From the NCBI GenBank assembly GCA_022010055.1, contig CP091737.1, positions 558,001-622,000 on the forward strand: a stretch of DNA of 64,000 nucleotides. Direction: 5' to 3'. Source of the stretch: Treponema sp. GTDB lineage: Bacteria; Spirochaetota; Spirochaetia; Treponematales; Treponemataceae. The position numbers and the translations under genes were made by a program. Positions 27,037-38,191 of the stretch are shown here, in pieces (within the stretch, counting starts at the first letter, position 1; each line of letters begins with the position of its first letter). Below the pieces are notes generated by a model. It saw only the letters and a list, made by a program, of their open reading frames with translations, ran no database searches and was not told where the DNA came from.

Positions 27037-27130
27037 GCCGATTTTTTAAAACCAGACTTCTTTTTTTTCCCGATTCTGCCGATAGTGTGTTATAATTAAA
27101 AATAGAAATTTTGACACACTCGAGGTAGAT

Positions 27131-28522
27131 ATGTATAAGACTAAAAGACGGGTCATATATTTTATAATCAATGCCGCAGTATTGCTTCTTTCGGTAATAG
27201 TTTCGATTTTGATTGTCCTTAAAGGCAGCGACAGCCGTTCAATATTAGTTTATTTTGGAATTCCTGCCGTTATCTTCCTTTCGTTTCTTGTTGCCGGTTC
27301 TTCGATTCGCCGCCATGCGGATAACTTTCTTCGTGTAAAAAACCTTGAGTCTGGTTATACGTCGTACATCAATAAGTTTATTGATGCGCTGAGGTTCTGC
27401 TATTCATTTGATGATTTTTACAAGCAGATTTCTGAAATTCTTGAGCTTCAGGCCGATTGCGCGGTTCTTTTTATTGACCGCGAGAAAAATTATGTTCTTT
27501 ACAACAGTCCCGACAGAATTTCTTCTTACTACACTACGCGTGATGTCCTTTCAAACAACTTTCCGGCTGGCTGGAAAGATGGATTTTATTATCTTGGAAA
27601 TAAGTATGGAATAGTTTCTTCATATCGTCAGGCCCGCGGTTTCTTTATATGCTATCAGGGAAAGCAGTTCTTTGTTTTTAACCGTTATACAATGCTCTTT
27701 GATACGGAAATCTATTCAAAGCTGACAGAAGAGTTCTTCCGTTTTATTGAAAGAACAAAGATTATCTCGAACCTTTCAGAAATTTCTTCGCTTACAAAAG
27801 AGTGGGAGCAGCTTGCGGATACTCAGGTTTCGTTCCTTCCGCATGATATTCCGAACATTCCTCACCTTAAGATTGCGACTTATTACCGCCCTCTGGTTAA
27901 TGTTTCCGGCGACTATTATTCAATTCTTCCGATTGACAGTTCAAAAACACTGCTTATGCTCGGTGACGTTTCTGGAAAAGGTCTTCCGGCGGCCCTTATC
28001 ATGGGGCTTGTTATGAATACTGTAAAAATCATTGAAAACAAAGAGGATCTTGTTGCCCTTATCCAGGCGGTCGACAGCGCGATTAAGGGAATGCACCTTC
28101 AGGATAAATATACGGTTCTGTTCCTTGGAATTGTAGATACAGAGGAAATGAAAATCCGTTACGTAAATGCATCTATGTCTGACCCGATTGTTCTTTCGCG
28201 CGCTCCGGACGGTTACAGGATAAAGGAGCTTACTTCAAGCGCCAGCGTTGTCGGTATTATTGATATGGATGATGTTCACGTTAATGAGATGCGTCTTTTC
28301 CGCGGTGATATGATTCTTCTTGCTACTGACGGTGTCTCGGAGGTTATGGACGACAACGGCGTTGAGCTTGGTGATACTGAAGAATACATTCAGACTTTGA
28401 AGTCAAGCGCGGCAAAACAGCCTCAGCAGTTTGTTGAAGATATTGTTGATCTTATAATGCGCTACAACGGCGATAAACGACTTCATGATGACGTTACAAT
28501 GATGGTTGCAAAGGTAGGTTAA
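27131..28522 (+). CDS. SpoIIE/RsbU-type serine phosphatase, membrane-bound
   Basis: A 463-residue protein with two N-terminal membrane helices (about 10-30 and 37-56), a GAF-like sensor region (about 70-215) and a C-terminal PPM phosphatase domain. Its metal motifs are visible: VSGDYYSI, LMLGDVSGKGLPAALIM, LLATDGVSEVMD and DDVTMMVAKV. Such enzymes dephosphorylate anti-sigma-factor antagonists of the STAS type. A STAS protein is encoded 2.3 kb downstream in the same direction. GAGGT lies before the ATG. The following gene begins two bases after its stop. Chaperone genes next to RsbU-like and SpoIIAA-like genes are, as I recall, also found in Treponema pallidum. Confidence 0.85.
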   Translation: MYKTKRRVIYFIINAAVLLLSVIVSILIVLKGSDSRSILVYFGIPAVIFLSFLVAGSSIRRHADNFLRVKNLESGYTSYINKFIDALRFCYSFDDFYKQISEILELQADCAVLFIDREKNYVLYNSPDRISSYYTTRDVLSNNFPAGWKDGFYYLGNKYGIVSSYRQARGFFICYQGKQFFVFNRYTMLFDTEIYSKLTEEFFRFIERTKIISNLSEISSLTKEWEQLADTQVSFLPHDIPNIPHLKIATYYRPLVNVSGDYYSILPIDSSKTLLMLGDVSGKGLPAALIMGLVMNTVKIIENKEDLVALIQAVDSAIKGMHLQDKYTVLFLGIVDTEEMKIRYVNASMSDPIVLSRAPDGYRIKELTSSASVVGIIDMDDVHVNEMRLFRGDMILLATDGVSEVMDDNGVELGDTEEYIQTLKSSAAKQPQQFVEDIVDLIMRYNGDKRLHDDVTMMVAKVG

Positions 28523-28523
28523 T

Positions 28524-30817
28524 ATGGTTTTGTTCATAATAATAAATTTAATTCTTACGCTCTTTTTTCTTTTTGAAACTTTTTTTACACGGATCGTTAT
28601 GGAAATGAGGGCGACTCCGGAACGGACCCGATTATTCCGAATATTCTTCTGATGGCTGTAAATGCCGGTCTTTTTTTACATTTTTTTATTGCGGCCGGCG
28701 GCTCTATCACTTCTTCTCTTTTTACGATTCTAATTAAGATTTGCCTGCTTATAGAAGCGTGCCTTCTTGTGAATATTTCCAATTGTCTTACATATTATGC
28801 GTGGAAATACACGAACACTTTGACTTCTATTTGTAAAATGGTGCTTTACATCCTTGCCGTATGGATTGTTTTTCTTTAAGTTCAAGCAGATTTCTTTAAG
28901 CGAGGAATTTGGACTGATGATTCGTTCTGACTTTTCTGTTTTCCGGAGAAGCAAGAAAGTTTTTTTCCCATGGACGTGGATTACGGTTTACAATCTGACT
29001 TTTCAGATTCTTGATTCCTGCGTTTATGACAATTGTAATGCTCTGCAAGACAGAGGCGGTCGGAACAAAGCTTGATAAATTCAAGAGCTATGTTTATGCG
29101 CTTGGAGTTGTTCTGATGTGGGTTGTCGCCGTATTCCTTGAAGCCGTTATACAGAGATGTCCTGTTTATTCTTTGCTGCACAACATTATTTATTCCGGTG
29201 CTTGTGATTATTCCGCTAGGTTCTAGGCTTGCGGCGGCTCCTTCCGGACGGGGAACAGTTTCGTTCATCATAAAATCCTTGTTTATGTATATTTTGCCGG
29301 CCGGCGTAATGGGTATGATTTTTATGATTCTTTTCCCGCTGCGCGCTCAATATCCTGTGCTTTTTGTTTTCTGCGGATTTGTGGCCGCTGGTTTTGTTCT
29401 TTATTTTGTTCAGACTGCAGGCAGGCTTATTGCAAAATCAAAGTTTGGTCATTCCGCGGACTACGCCGTGGCTTTTGAAAAAGACCTTGCTTCGATTGAC
29501 TACAATGGCGAAATGGACGCTATTGCGGATAATATGTTCCAGATTTTTAAGAACAACGCGGAATCTTCTTCCATGACAGTTTACATCAACGGAGGAAACG
29601 ATTCTTTTGAAGTCGCTTATTCTTCTACAGGCAGGGCGCATAAGCTTGAAAACAAGGGAAAGCTTTTTGAGGAGCTTCTAAACCTTAATCGCAATGTCGT
29701 GGTCGCTTCGCAGGTGGAGGCTATTCACGATTTTTCTAATATCAGGGATGAGCTTACAAAATTCTTTGCGGAAACTGAATCTGACGCGCTGTTTATTCTG
29801 AACGAAGGCCGTGATGTTCATGGTTTGATTCTTCTTGGAATAAAGACAAGCAAAGACCACTACAAGGAATACGACTACACTGTATTTACAAAACTTTACT
29901 CTTACTTCTTTGTATTCGGCTACTTCATGCGTAATATTTCCAATAAGGAAATTATCGGTACAGTAAACCGCGAGCTCCGTATGTCAAGCCAGATTATTAC
30001 TTCCATTCAGGATAATATTGACAACGTTACGAATCCCAAGATGGACGCCGGCTGTATAATGGTTCCTGCGCACAACATCGGTGGTGAATTTGTTGATATG
30101 ATTCGTCTTACTGATTCACGCCACATGTTTGTTGTGGGAGACTTGAGCGGAAAGGGTATTGCCGCTTCTATGAACATGGTAATTCTTAAGTCGATTATCC
30201 GCGCTTATCTTGCTGAGACGCACGACTTTAAGCAGCTCGTTGTAAAAGTGAACAGATTTATCCGCGACAATCTTCCTAAGGGAACTGTCTTTGCCGGTAT
30301 GTTCGCGATTATGAATTTTGACAACGATACGCTTTATTACATAAACTGCGGTATTCCTGCTATGCTTTTGTACACTGAATCTTACAACAACGTTATTGAA
30401 ATTCAGGGTGAAGGACATATTCTTGGATTCGTAAAAGATTTGACGCCGTATGTTTCTGTAAAGCAGATTAAGCTTAATAAGAATGATATTGTTCTTGTCT
30501 GTACGGATGGTCTGATAGAATCTCATTCTCTCCGCGGAGAAAAATTCGGAAAAGACCGTATCCAGCGTTATATGGTTGCAAATGCGATGTATCCGGCTTC
30601 CAGAATGGCTCAGTTTGAGTATGATGAATTGATGAAATTTATGTCGCATGAAATGGAAGATGACGTAAGTGTTCTTGTGATGAAGTATCTTCAGACAGAG
30701 GCATCAGAAAAAGCTGATGCGGCGGCAATAAAAAAGGATTTTGAAAAATATATGAGTTCGATTGCTTCGGCGGATTCTTCTGCTGAAAATGCTGGAAAAC
30801 TTGAATCGCTGGATTAA
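28524..30817 (+). CDS. Large SpoIIE/RsbU-type phosphatase, four frameshifts
   Basis: Roughly 760 residues. The N-terminal third is a polytopic membrane domain (about eight hydrophobic segments between 28524 and 29440). A GAF-like sensor region follows (29470-29930), then a PPM phosphatase domain from about 29990 with GGEFVDMI, FVVGDLSGKGIAASMNM, GIPAMLL and VLVCTDGLIESHS, and a helical tail. The frame changes near 28600, 28870, 29005 and 29150; all fall in the membrane part, while the catalytic half is intact. The start at 28524 follows the preceding stop by one base. It is the second phosphatase of a signalling operon that ends with the STAS gene. Confidence 0.78.
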
Positions 30818-30834
30818 GGCGGACAGGAGAATTT

Positions 30835-31161
30835 ATGGAATTACTGACAGTTACAGAAAAAGAGGGTACTGACTATAAACTTTATGAATTGAGCGGCGGT
30901 TTTAATGCTTACACGCTCGTTAATGTCGCTGGAAAAATTTACGATTCAATAAAAAAGACAAATGTCGTTCTTGATATGGCTAATGTTACGGAGCTTGATG
31001 CCGCGGCGATTGGTGTCATTATGGCTGCCCACAACGATGCTGAAGAAACAGGAAAAAAACTATATCTGCTTTCAATTTCCAATGAGGTTGACCGTCAGAT
31101 TCTTGCGACAGGTTTTAAGGAAGAATTTAATATAATCTCTTCTGTTACGGAAGTTGCATAA
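30835..31161 (+). CDS. STAS-domain anti-sigma factor antagonist-like protein
   Basis: A 108-residue single STAS domain of the SpoIIAA/RsbV type: ELSGGFNAYTL strand region, VVLDMANVTELDAAAIGVIM, then KLYLLSISNEV. In active antagonists the loop reads D-S-S/T-G with a phosphorylatable Ser. Here it is D55-A-A-A-I-G, so the usual acceptor is missing. It may be a constitutively unphosphorylated antagonist or act differently. It sits 17 bases after the second phosphatase gene, with GGAG before the ATG, and is followed by a strong terminator that ends the operon. Confidence 0.85.
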   Translation: MELLTVTEKEGTDYKLYELSGGFNAYTLVNVAGKIYDSIKKTNVVLDMANVTELDAAAIGVIMAAHNDAEETGKKLYLLSISNEVDRQILATGFKEEFNIISSVTEVA

Positions 31162-31164
31162 CGT

Positions 31165-31204
31165 TAAAAAAATCCCCGGACAGGTTCGTCCGGGGATTTT
31201 TTTT
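31165..31204. terminator. Bidirectional terminator
   Basis: ATCCCCGGAC (31172-31181) pairs with GTCCGGGGAT (31188-31197), flanked by A-run and T-run. It serves both the signalling operon on + and leuS on -. Confidence 0.9.
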
Positions 31205-33751
31205 ATTTTACAACAAAGTTTACAAGCTTATCTTTTACAATAACGCATTTTACAATTGTTTCCTTCAAGGAATTTTTTTGCGTCTTCGTTGTTTTCCGCG
31301 GCGGAACGAAGCGTTTCGTCGCTGGAGTCTGGAGCAGCCTTGAATTTTCCACGGAGTTTTCCGTTTATCATTACAACGATTGTTTTTTCCTCGTCTTTTG
31401 CAAAGTCTTCGTTTACAACCGGCCACTGAACGTAAGCAATTGACTCGTTGTTTCCAAGTTTATGCCAAAGCTCCTCGCCAAGATGCGGTGCGTATGGACT
31501 AAGAATCTTTACAAATCCTGCCAGATTGCCTTTGGAACAGAATCAAGCTTTGAGATTTCATTTATAAAAATCATCATCTGGCTTATCGCTGTGTTGAAGT
31601 TCAGCGAGGCGGTGTCCGCGGTGACTTTTTTTACGGTCTGGGCAAAAGTTTTCCGGGCGGAAATAAGTTTTTCATCTGCGAGTTTTCCTGAGATGTCTAC
31701 ATCGCTGATTGGTTTTTCGCTGATTGCCCAGACTTTTTCAAGAAAGCGGTGAATTCCCACGATTCCCTGGGTTGACCATGGCTTTGACATTGTGAGCGGT
31801 CCCATGAACATTTCGTACATTCGTACAGAATCCGCGCCGTACGCCTTGATTTCGTCATCCGGGTTTACAACGTTTTTCAGCGATTTTGACATTTTCGCGA
31901 CAATCTGTTCAAGTTTTTCCCCTGTTTTCTTTTCATAGAAATTTCCGTCGTCGCGTTTTTCAACTTCATCAACAGGAACAAGGGTTTTGTTTGCGCGCTG
32001 AAATGCGAATGAAGTAATCATTCCCTGGTTTACAAGCCGCTGAAATGGTTCTTTTGTTGAAACAACTCCTAAATCGTACAAAACCTTGTGCCAGAATCTT
32101 GCGTAAAGAAGGTGAAGGACCGCGTGTTCCGCGCCTCCGATGTACAAATTTACAGGCATCCAGTATTTTTCAGCTTCTGGAGAGCAGAATTGTTTTTGGT
32201 TGTGCGGGTCAAGGTAGCGGAGGTAATACCAGCACGAGCCGCCCCACTGAGGCATTGTGTTTGTTTCGCGCTTTGCGTTTCCGCCGCATTTTGGACATTT
32301 GCAGTTTACCCATGAATCAATCGCTGCAAGCGGAGATTCACCTGTGCCGGTCGGCTGGTAAGATTTTACTTCTGGAAGGCGGAGAGGCAGCTCTTCTTCC
32401 GGAACGGGAACAGTTCCGCATTCAGGGCAGTGGATTAAAGGTATCGGTTCGCCCCAGTAGCGCTGCCGGCTGAAAACCCAGTCGCGGAGTTTATAATTTA
32501 CAGCTTTTTTTCCGATTTTCTTTTCTTCAAGGAATTCAAGCATTCTGTTGATTGCGTCTTCTTTGTTCAATCCGTTCAAAAAGTCTGAATTTACATGAAG
32601 TCCGTCTTCTGTCCAGGCTTGTTTCTGAACATCGACTTCTGATTTTAAAACTTCAATAATCGGAAGATTGAATTTTTTTGCAAATTCCCAGTCGCGCGTG
32701 TCGTGCGCCGGAACTGCCATAATTGCGCCTGTTCCATAAGAAATCAGAACGTAATCTGCAATCCAGATTGGAATCAGTTTTCCGTTTACAGGATTGATTG
32801 CGTAGCTTCCGCTGAAAACGCCTGTTTTGTCTTTGTTCAGGTCTGTGCGTTCAAGGTCAGATTTTTTCGCGGCTGCCTCGATGTATGCCTCAACGCTTGC
32901 TTTTTGCTCCGCAGTTGTGATTTCAGGAACGATTTTGTGTTCTGGAGAAACAACCATATATGTTGCGCCAAACAATGTGTCGCATCGTGTTGTGTAGACT
33001 GTAAGATTTTTGTCGGTTGGTTTTCCGTCCTTGTCTGCAACTGTAAAAGTTACTTCCGCGCCTGTCGATTTTCCAATCCAGTTGTGCTGCATAAGTTTTA
33101 CGCTTTCCGGCCAGTCGAGCGAATCCAAATCTTTGTCAAGCCTGTCCGCATAATCAGTGATTTTTAACATCCACTGGCGGATTGTCTTGTGCGTTACCTG
33201 AGAATGGCAGCGTTCGCAGCGGCCTTCTTTTACTTCCTCGTTTGCAAGTCCTGTCTGGCAAGAAGGACACCAGTTGATTGGAGTTTGAGCCTCGTAAGCC
33301 AATCCTTTTTTATAAAGCTGAAGGAAAATCCATTGAGTCCATTTGTAGTATTCCGGCTCGCAGGTTGAAACGCATCTGTCCCAGTCGTAGCTGAATCCAA
33401 GCGATTTATCTGTTGTGTAAAATGATTGATGTTTTCATTCGTCGTGATTTTTGGGTGAGTTCCTGTCTTTATGGCGTAGTTTTCCGCCGGAAGCCCGAAC
33501 GCATCGTATCCCATCGGATGAAGAACATTGTAGCCGTTCATGCGAAGGTAGCGGCAGTAAATATCAGTCGCCGTATAGCCTTCCGGGTGTCCAACGTGAA
33601 GTCCGGCTGCTGAAGGATACGGGAACATATCAAGAACATACATTCTTTTTTCTTTTGGATATTTTTCGTCTTCTGTAACTTTGAAAGTCTTGTTTTCGTC
33701 CCAAAATTTTTGCCATTTTGGTTCAATTTCGCTAAAAGGATATTTTGACAT
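31203..33751 (-). CDS. leuS: Leucyl-tRNA synthetase, frameshifted
   Basis: Class I synthetase charging tRNA-Leu, about 850 residues. The start at 33751 (MSKYPFSEIEPKWQKFW) has AGAGGTC upstream. Visible are the HIGH-type motif in FPYPSAAGLHVGHPEGY, the CP1 editing domain (TTRCDTLFGATYMV, MAVPAHDTRD), a Cys-rich zinc region (CPECGTVPVP, CKCPKCGG) and KMSKS-type KMSKSLKNVV. The frame changes near 33405, 31515 and 31262, and the last piece ends VKDKLVNFVVK at the terminator. An essential gene broken three times with all motifs preserved points to sequence error. Confidence 0.92.
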
Positions 33752-33926
33752 TTTATGACCTCTTGATGGCGGCAAAACCGCATTTTATCTGCAAGTAAAA
33801 TATGTTCTATTATAGTGAATTGCGTCGCTTGTTACAATGAATCTGACAGAAGCGGTCTGAACCAAAAAACTTGGACTTGCGTTAAGAATGGCGGCGTTTA
33901 TAATTTGTCTGTCCTGCATTTTTTTA

Positions 33927-33955
33927 TAGTCAACCGTTTTAAACTTCGATATAAT
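33927..33955 (+). promoter_or_regulatory. Promoter, leaderless type
   Basis: TAGTCA (33927-33932), 17-base spacer, TATAAT (33950-33955), ending six bases before the ATG at 33962. Confidence 0.5.
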
Positions 33956-33961
33956 ATTCCA

Positions 33962-34792
33962 ATGAAAAAAAATGTTCTGATTTTGTTTTTCTGTATTTCC
34001 TGCGCCTTGTGTTTTGCGGAGGCAGGACTTTCGGAGTTTGACTCAAAAATTATGGCGGAAATAACGGATTTCCGTTGGCGGCTGGCTCTGATTGATGATT
34101 TTAATGATGTCGCCGCGGCGTGTGACGATTTTTCTTCTTATATAAACAGCCCTGAAGTTGCAGACAATCTGGACGAAGAGATTCTTCTTTCTGCAAACAA
34201 TGTCTTGACCTGGGAAAAATATAATGCGCTTTATGAGATAAATCCGCAGGACAAGGAGCTTGAAGTTTTTCTGACTGCCCAGTACCGGAAAATAAGGGAA
34301 TATTTTAAGGCGCACAAAAACGAGCCGCACTCCAAATGGCTTTATGTTACTGCCGGAGACATTTTGAGCAGCAGCCTTCAGTATCTTCCGCTTTCAACAG
34401 CGATGAATGAAGGTCTTACAATAAAAAAATATTACGACAGGGCGCTGGAAAACGATCCTGATTTTGTATTTTGCCTTATAAATATTGCCCAGTGGTATTT
34501 TCATGCTCCGGTGATAAGCGGCGGTGGCAAGGGAAAGGCGATGAAAGCGTTCCTTAAGGCGGAAAAATCGGCCGCATCGGATGCGGAGCGTTACTATGCA
34601 AAAATTTTTCTTTCCCAGGCTTGTTTTGAAGCCAAAAACAAAGAGAGGGCTGCGGAACTTTTAACTCAGGCGGAGGCGATTTTGCCAGGCTCGCGCACTG
34701 TAAGATTTTACCGGCTTTTGAATGAAAACGGCTATTATTATTTTGAATATCCAGAAAACCGCAGTAAAATCAACAAAAAACTTGGCTTGTGA
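33962..34792 (+). CDS. Exported TPR-like helical protein
   Basis: A 276-residue protein with a cleavable signal (MKKNVLILFFCISCALCFAE). The rest is helical with tetratricopeptide-like spacing, for example YYDRALENDPDFVFCLINIA near residue 145, then GGGKGKAMKAFLKAEKSA and AERYYAKIFLSQACFEAKN. It resembles periplasmic TPR solute-partner proteins of spirochaetes, but I cannot assign a partner. The signal and the promoter six bases before it decide the start at 33962; a 49-codon upstream extension has no signal. Confidence 0.6.
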   Translation: MKKNVLILFFCISCALCFAEAGLSEFDSKIMAEITDFRWRLALIDDFNDVAAACDDFSSYINSPEVADNLDEEILLSANNVLTWEKYNALYEINPQDKELEVFLTAQYRKIREYFKAHKNEPHSKWLYVTAGDILSSSLQYLPLSTAMNEGLTIKKYYDRALENDPDFVFCLINIAQWYFHAPVISGGGKGKAMKAFLKAEKSAASDAERYYAKIFLSQACFEAKNKERAAELLTQAEAILPGSRTVRFYRLLNENGYYYFEYPENRSKINKKLGL

Positions 34793-34856
34793 TTTATTTG
34801 CGGGCCGTATCCTTTGGAAATTGCGCTAAAAATTGATGGATTCAAAGAATAATAAA

Positions 34857-34884
34857 TTGCAAAAACTACTGTTTGGGTTAAAAT
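34857..34884 (+). promoter_or_regulatory. Promoter of kdgK-eda, leaderless type
   Basis: TTGCAA (34857-34862), 16-base spacer, TAAAAT (34879-34884), ending seven bases before the ATG at 34892. No Shine-Dalgarno is present. Confidence 0.5.
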
Positions 34885-34891
34885 TAAAAAT

Positions 34892-35928
34892 ATGAGCGGA
34901 ACTAATAAAAAAATTGCGCTTTTTGGCGAGATAATGCTTAGGCTGAAGCCTTTTGGAAAGGAAAGGTTTTTTCAGACTCCGAATTTCGAGGCGGTTTTTG
35001 GCGGAAGCGAGGCTAATGTCGCGGTAAGTCTTTCGATTTTGGGAAAATCCGTGAAGTTTATTACTGCGCTGCCGCGGAATGCGATCGGCCAGGGCGCAAG
35101 GCGCGCTTTGAGTTATTATAATGTTCAGGTTGCCGGACCTGAATCAGACGGAAGGCTTGGAATTTATTTCTTGAGGACGGCGCGTGTCAGCGGCCAAGCC
35201 AGGTTGTTTATGACCGCGCAGGAAGTTGTTTTTCTGTTTCTGAACCGGAATCTTACGATTTTGATGAATATTTTTCCGATGCGGAATGGTTTCACGTTTC
35301 CGGAGTTTCTCCTGCGGTTTCTGAACCTGCTATGAATTCTGTCATGGCGGCGGTCTGCGCGGCAAAAAAAGCCGGTTGCGCAGTTTCAGTTGACTTGAAT
35401 TACCGCAAAAAACTCTGGCAGTATGGAAAAAAAGCCGGAGATGTGATGCGGGTTCTCGCTTCAAAGGCGGATGTTCTGATTGCGAATGAAGAGGATATTC
35501 AGAACTGCCTTGGTCTTCCGCTTAAAAATTTCACGACTCCAGCGGAATCTTACCGCCATCTATGCGATGATGTAAAAAAACAGTTTCCGAATATAAAGAT
35601 TGTCGCCGTCACATTGCGTCATAGCTACAGTGCTGACAGGAACGGCTGGTCTGCTGTCTTAAGCGGCCGGACAGGGTTTTACGAAAGCGCGCATTACGAT
35701 ATTGAAAATATAGTTGAGCGTGTCGGCGCGGGCGACAGTTTTGCGGCAGGACTTATTTTTGGACTCCTGGAATATGCAGAAGAGCCTTCTGGCGAATCAA
35801 GGGCTTTGGATTTTGCCACGGCGGCAAGCTGCCTGAAACATTCAGTTTCCGGGGATTTTAATCTGGCTCAAAAAGATGAAATAGAAACTTTGATGAATGG
35901 AAACGGAACAGGAAGAATTCAACGATGA
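34892..35928 (+). CDS. kdgK: 2-keto-3-deoxygluconate kinase, frameshifted
   Basis: PfkB-family sugar kinase of about 345 residues. The N-terminal lid (GEIMLRLKPFGKERFFQTPNF) and the GGSEANVAVSL motif are followed by a frame change near 35175. Beyond it ETGACQRPSQVVYDRAGS continues the family pattern, and the C-terminal anion-hole motif is VGAGDSFAAGL. It phosphorylates 2-keto-3-deoxygluconate, a breakdown product of uronates and pectin. Its stop overlaps the start of eda as ATGA, so the two are co-translated. Confidence 0.85.
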
Positions 35929-36499
35929 AAAAACAGTATTTAATGGATGAACTTATTGCGGAAGCCGGCGAAATTGCGGTTGTCCAGACAACATTGCCGG
36001 CGGAAGCGGTGCATATTGCAAAAACGCTTCTTGAAAAAGGCGTAAAGGCGATGGAGATTGCCTACCGCGACCCGGAAAATCAGGAAGGTTCCGATGAATG
36101 TATACGCGCTGTAAGGGATCAGGTTCCTGAAATGCTTGCTGGCGCCGCGACAATAACTTCTCCAGAAGTTGCAAGGCGCGCGGTAAAAGCCGGCGCGCAG
36201 TTTCTTCTTAGCGCCGGGTTCAACTGGAAAACTGTAAAATATTGCGTGTCCCGCAATATTCCTGTTTATCCGGGAGTTGCCACCCCCGGCGAAATTGAGC
36301 AGGCCTTGGGATTCGGGCTTTCAGTCCTAAAAATATTTCCTGTTGAAATTCTTGGCGGAACAAAATACCTGGATGCCCTGAAAGGTCCGTATCCTTGCGT
36401 GCGCTTTATTGTTTCCGGCGGAATTAATAGCCAGAACTGCGCTGAATACAAAAACTTGAAAATGTTCTGGCTGTAAGCGGTTCGTATCTCTGCAAATAG
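35925..36499 (+). CDS. eda: KDPG/KHG aldolase, 3' frameshift
   Basis: Class I aldolase splitting 2-keto-3-deoxy-6-phosphogluconate into pyruvate and glyceraldehyde-3-phosphate, about 190 residues. The pattern includes VVQTTLPAEAVHIAKTLLEKG, MEIAYRDP, LAGAATITSPE and the Schiff-base Lys in LKIFPVEILGG, then FIVSGGIN. A frame change near 36460 shifts the end: the family-like tail ENVLAVSGSYLCK stops at 36499, not at 36476. With kdgK it completes the lower branch of hexuronate catabolism. Confidence 0.87.
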
Positions 36500-36531
36500 C
36501 CAGAATATCGGGTTTTATAAAATCAGCACAA

Positions 36532-36677
36532 AAATTGAATGAGCTACCAGAAAAAGCGCGTCAATTCGCCAAGCTGAGCGTACAAAGTATCAGACTGCGC
36601 GATTTTTTTTAAAATCGCTTGCTAGCGCTCAGAATGGCTCGGTTGCCGCTTTCTTTTTCTTCCCGCTCATTCAATTT
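36532..36677. mobile_element. MITE-like nested palindrome
   Basis: Perfect 13-base ends, AAATTGAATGAGC (36532-36544) and its complement (36665-36677), enclose CTGAGCG/CGCTCAG and a central hairpin GCGATTTT/AAAATCGC. The 146 bp is unrelated to R1 or to the element at 102-216. It fills most of the gap between eda and pncB; I see nothing else in 36500-36741. Confidence 0.55.
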
Positions 36678-36741
36678 ACGGATTCAATGAAAAACTCGAC
36701 CTTTGGCAATAGTACAGATTCAATAAAACCCGGCATTCAGC

Positions 36742-38191
36742 CTATTCAATATTTTTTCGTATAAAATCGGCCTTAAGTTCTTTAAGTTCCTCTGTAAGCG
36801 AAACTTTATAGATGTGAGGATTCAGAAGCCTTTTGTAGCTTTCGTCCAGGCTTGCAAGCTGTTTCTGCATATTCTCGCGTGCAAGCCTAAGCTGCTCGCC
36901 GTCCGCAATCCGTTTTTCAGTTCTTTTTCCGTCTTTTAGCTTTAGCTTTAAAAGCGGCTCAACCTTTGCCGCCGTGCATGAAAACTGCCTGTAGTCAACC
37001 ATAGGATGATAAAATCTGTATTCTTTTCCAGAATCGATTTTTTCATTTTCCAGCGCAAGAATGTCGGCAAGCGCCATTCCGTTCTCATCGTAAAGGCGGA
37101 AAACATTTTTTATTCCAGGGTTTGTTGTCTTTGCAGGATTGTCGCTGAATTTCATCGCCGGAATCATTTTGTCGTCAGTCTTGTCGTGCCTTGCCGCAAG
37201 TTTATAGACTCCGGTAAAAGAAGATTCGTTTCCGCCTGTAACCATGTGTGTTCCAACGCCCCAGCTGTTTATCGGCGCGCCGTTTGCGACCAGCGTGGAA
37301 ATAATCTCTTCCGTAAGCTCATTTGAAACAGAAATCTTTGCCTGCGGAAAACCTGCGCGGTCAAGCTCCTTGCGGACTTCCCTTGTAAGATATGAAATAT
37401 CGCCTGAATCAAGCCGCACGCCAAAGTTGTAGCCTTTCAACAAGTTCACTGCCGGCGATGATTGCATTTTTTATCCCGGATTTCAAAGTATCGTAAGTGT
37501 CGATAAGGAAAATTGCATTGGTCGGGTAGATTTTTGCATATTCGCGGAACGCTTCCAGTTCAGAAGAATGGCTCATAATCCATGAATGCGCCATTGTCCC
37601 CATCGCAGGAATTCCGTAGAATTTCGCGGCCAGCGTGTTGCTTGTTCCTGCCGCGCCGCCAATAAACGCCGCCCTTGTGGCTCCCATCGCTCCATCCGGT
37701 CCCTGCGCGCGCCTGAGTCCGAATTCCATAATCGGCGCACCCTTTGACGCAAGGTAAACCCGCGCGGTTTTTGTTGCAATCAGACTCTGGAAATTTACAA
37801 GATTTAAGATAAGCCCTTCCAGAATCTGCGCTTCAATAAGATTGGCGTGTATTCTTACCAGCGGTTCCTGCGGAAAAATCACAGTTCCTTCATCCATTGT
37901 GTAAAGGTCGCCGGTAAATTTCCATGTCTTAAGATATTCAAGAAATCCGTCCTCAAAAATTTTCTGGCTTCTTAGGTATTCAATGTCGTCATCGCCAAAA
38001 GAAAATTCTGTTATAGCGTCAAGAAGCGGTTCATTTCCGGCAAGAACTGAAAATCCGCCGTTAAAAGGATTTTTTCTGAAGAACATATCGAACACAACTT
38101 TCTGGTTCATGCCTTCCTTCCAGTACCCTTGTGCCATTGTAAGTTCGTAAAAATCCGTAAAAAGAGCATTGCCGCTAAAATAATTTTTCAT
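36742..38191 (-). CDS. pncB: Nicotinate phosphoribosyltransferase, frameshifted
   Basis: NAD salvage enzyme joining nicotinate to PRPP, about 483 residues. The start at 38191 follows GAGG. The N-terminus FTDFYELTMAQGYW is diagnostic. LINFQSLIATKTAR-like NLVNFQSLIATKTARV and EFGLRRAQGPDGA (catalytic loop) lie in the first part. A frame change near 37437 leads into KGYNFGVRLDSGDISYL, the phosphate-binding region. The C-terminal domain is complete. Both parts are well conserved. Confidence 0.9.

Noticed and set aside
31203..33751. leuS as a decayed pseudogene
   Set aside because: All catalytic and editing motifs remain and no second leuS is visible; sequence error explains the three breaks better.
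36477..36650. Further extension of eda beyond 36499 in another frame
   Set aside because: The next frame reads into the palindromic element and lacks family resemblance.
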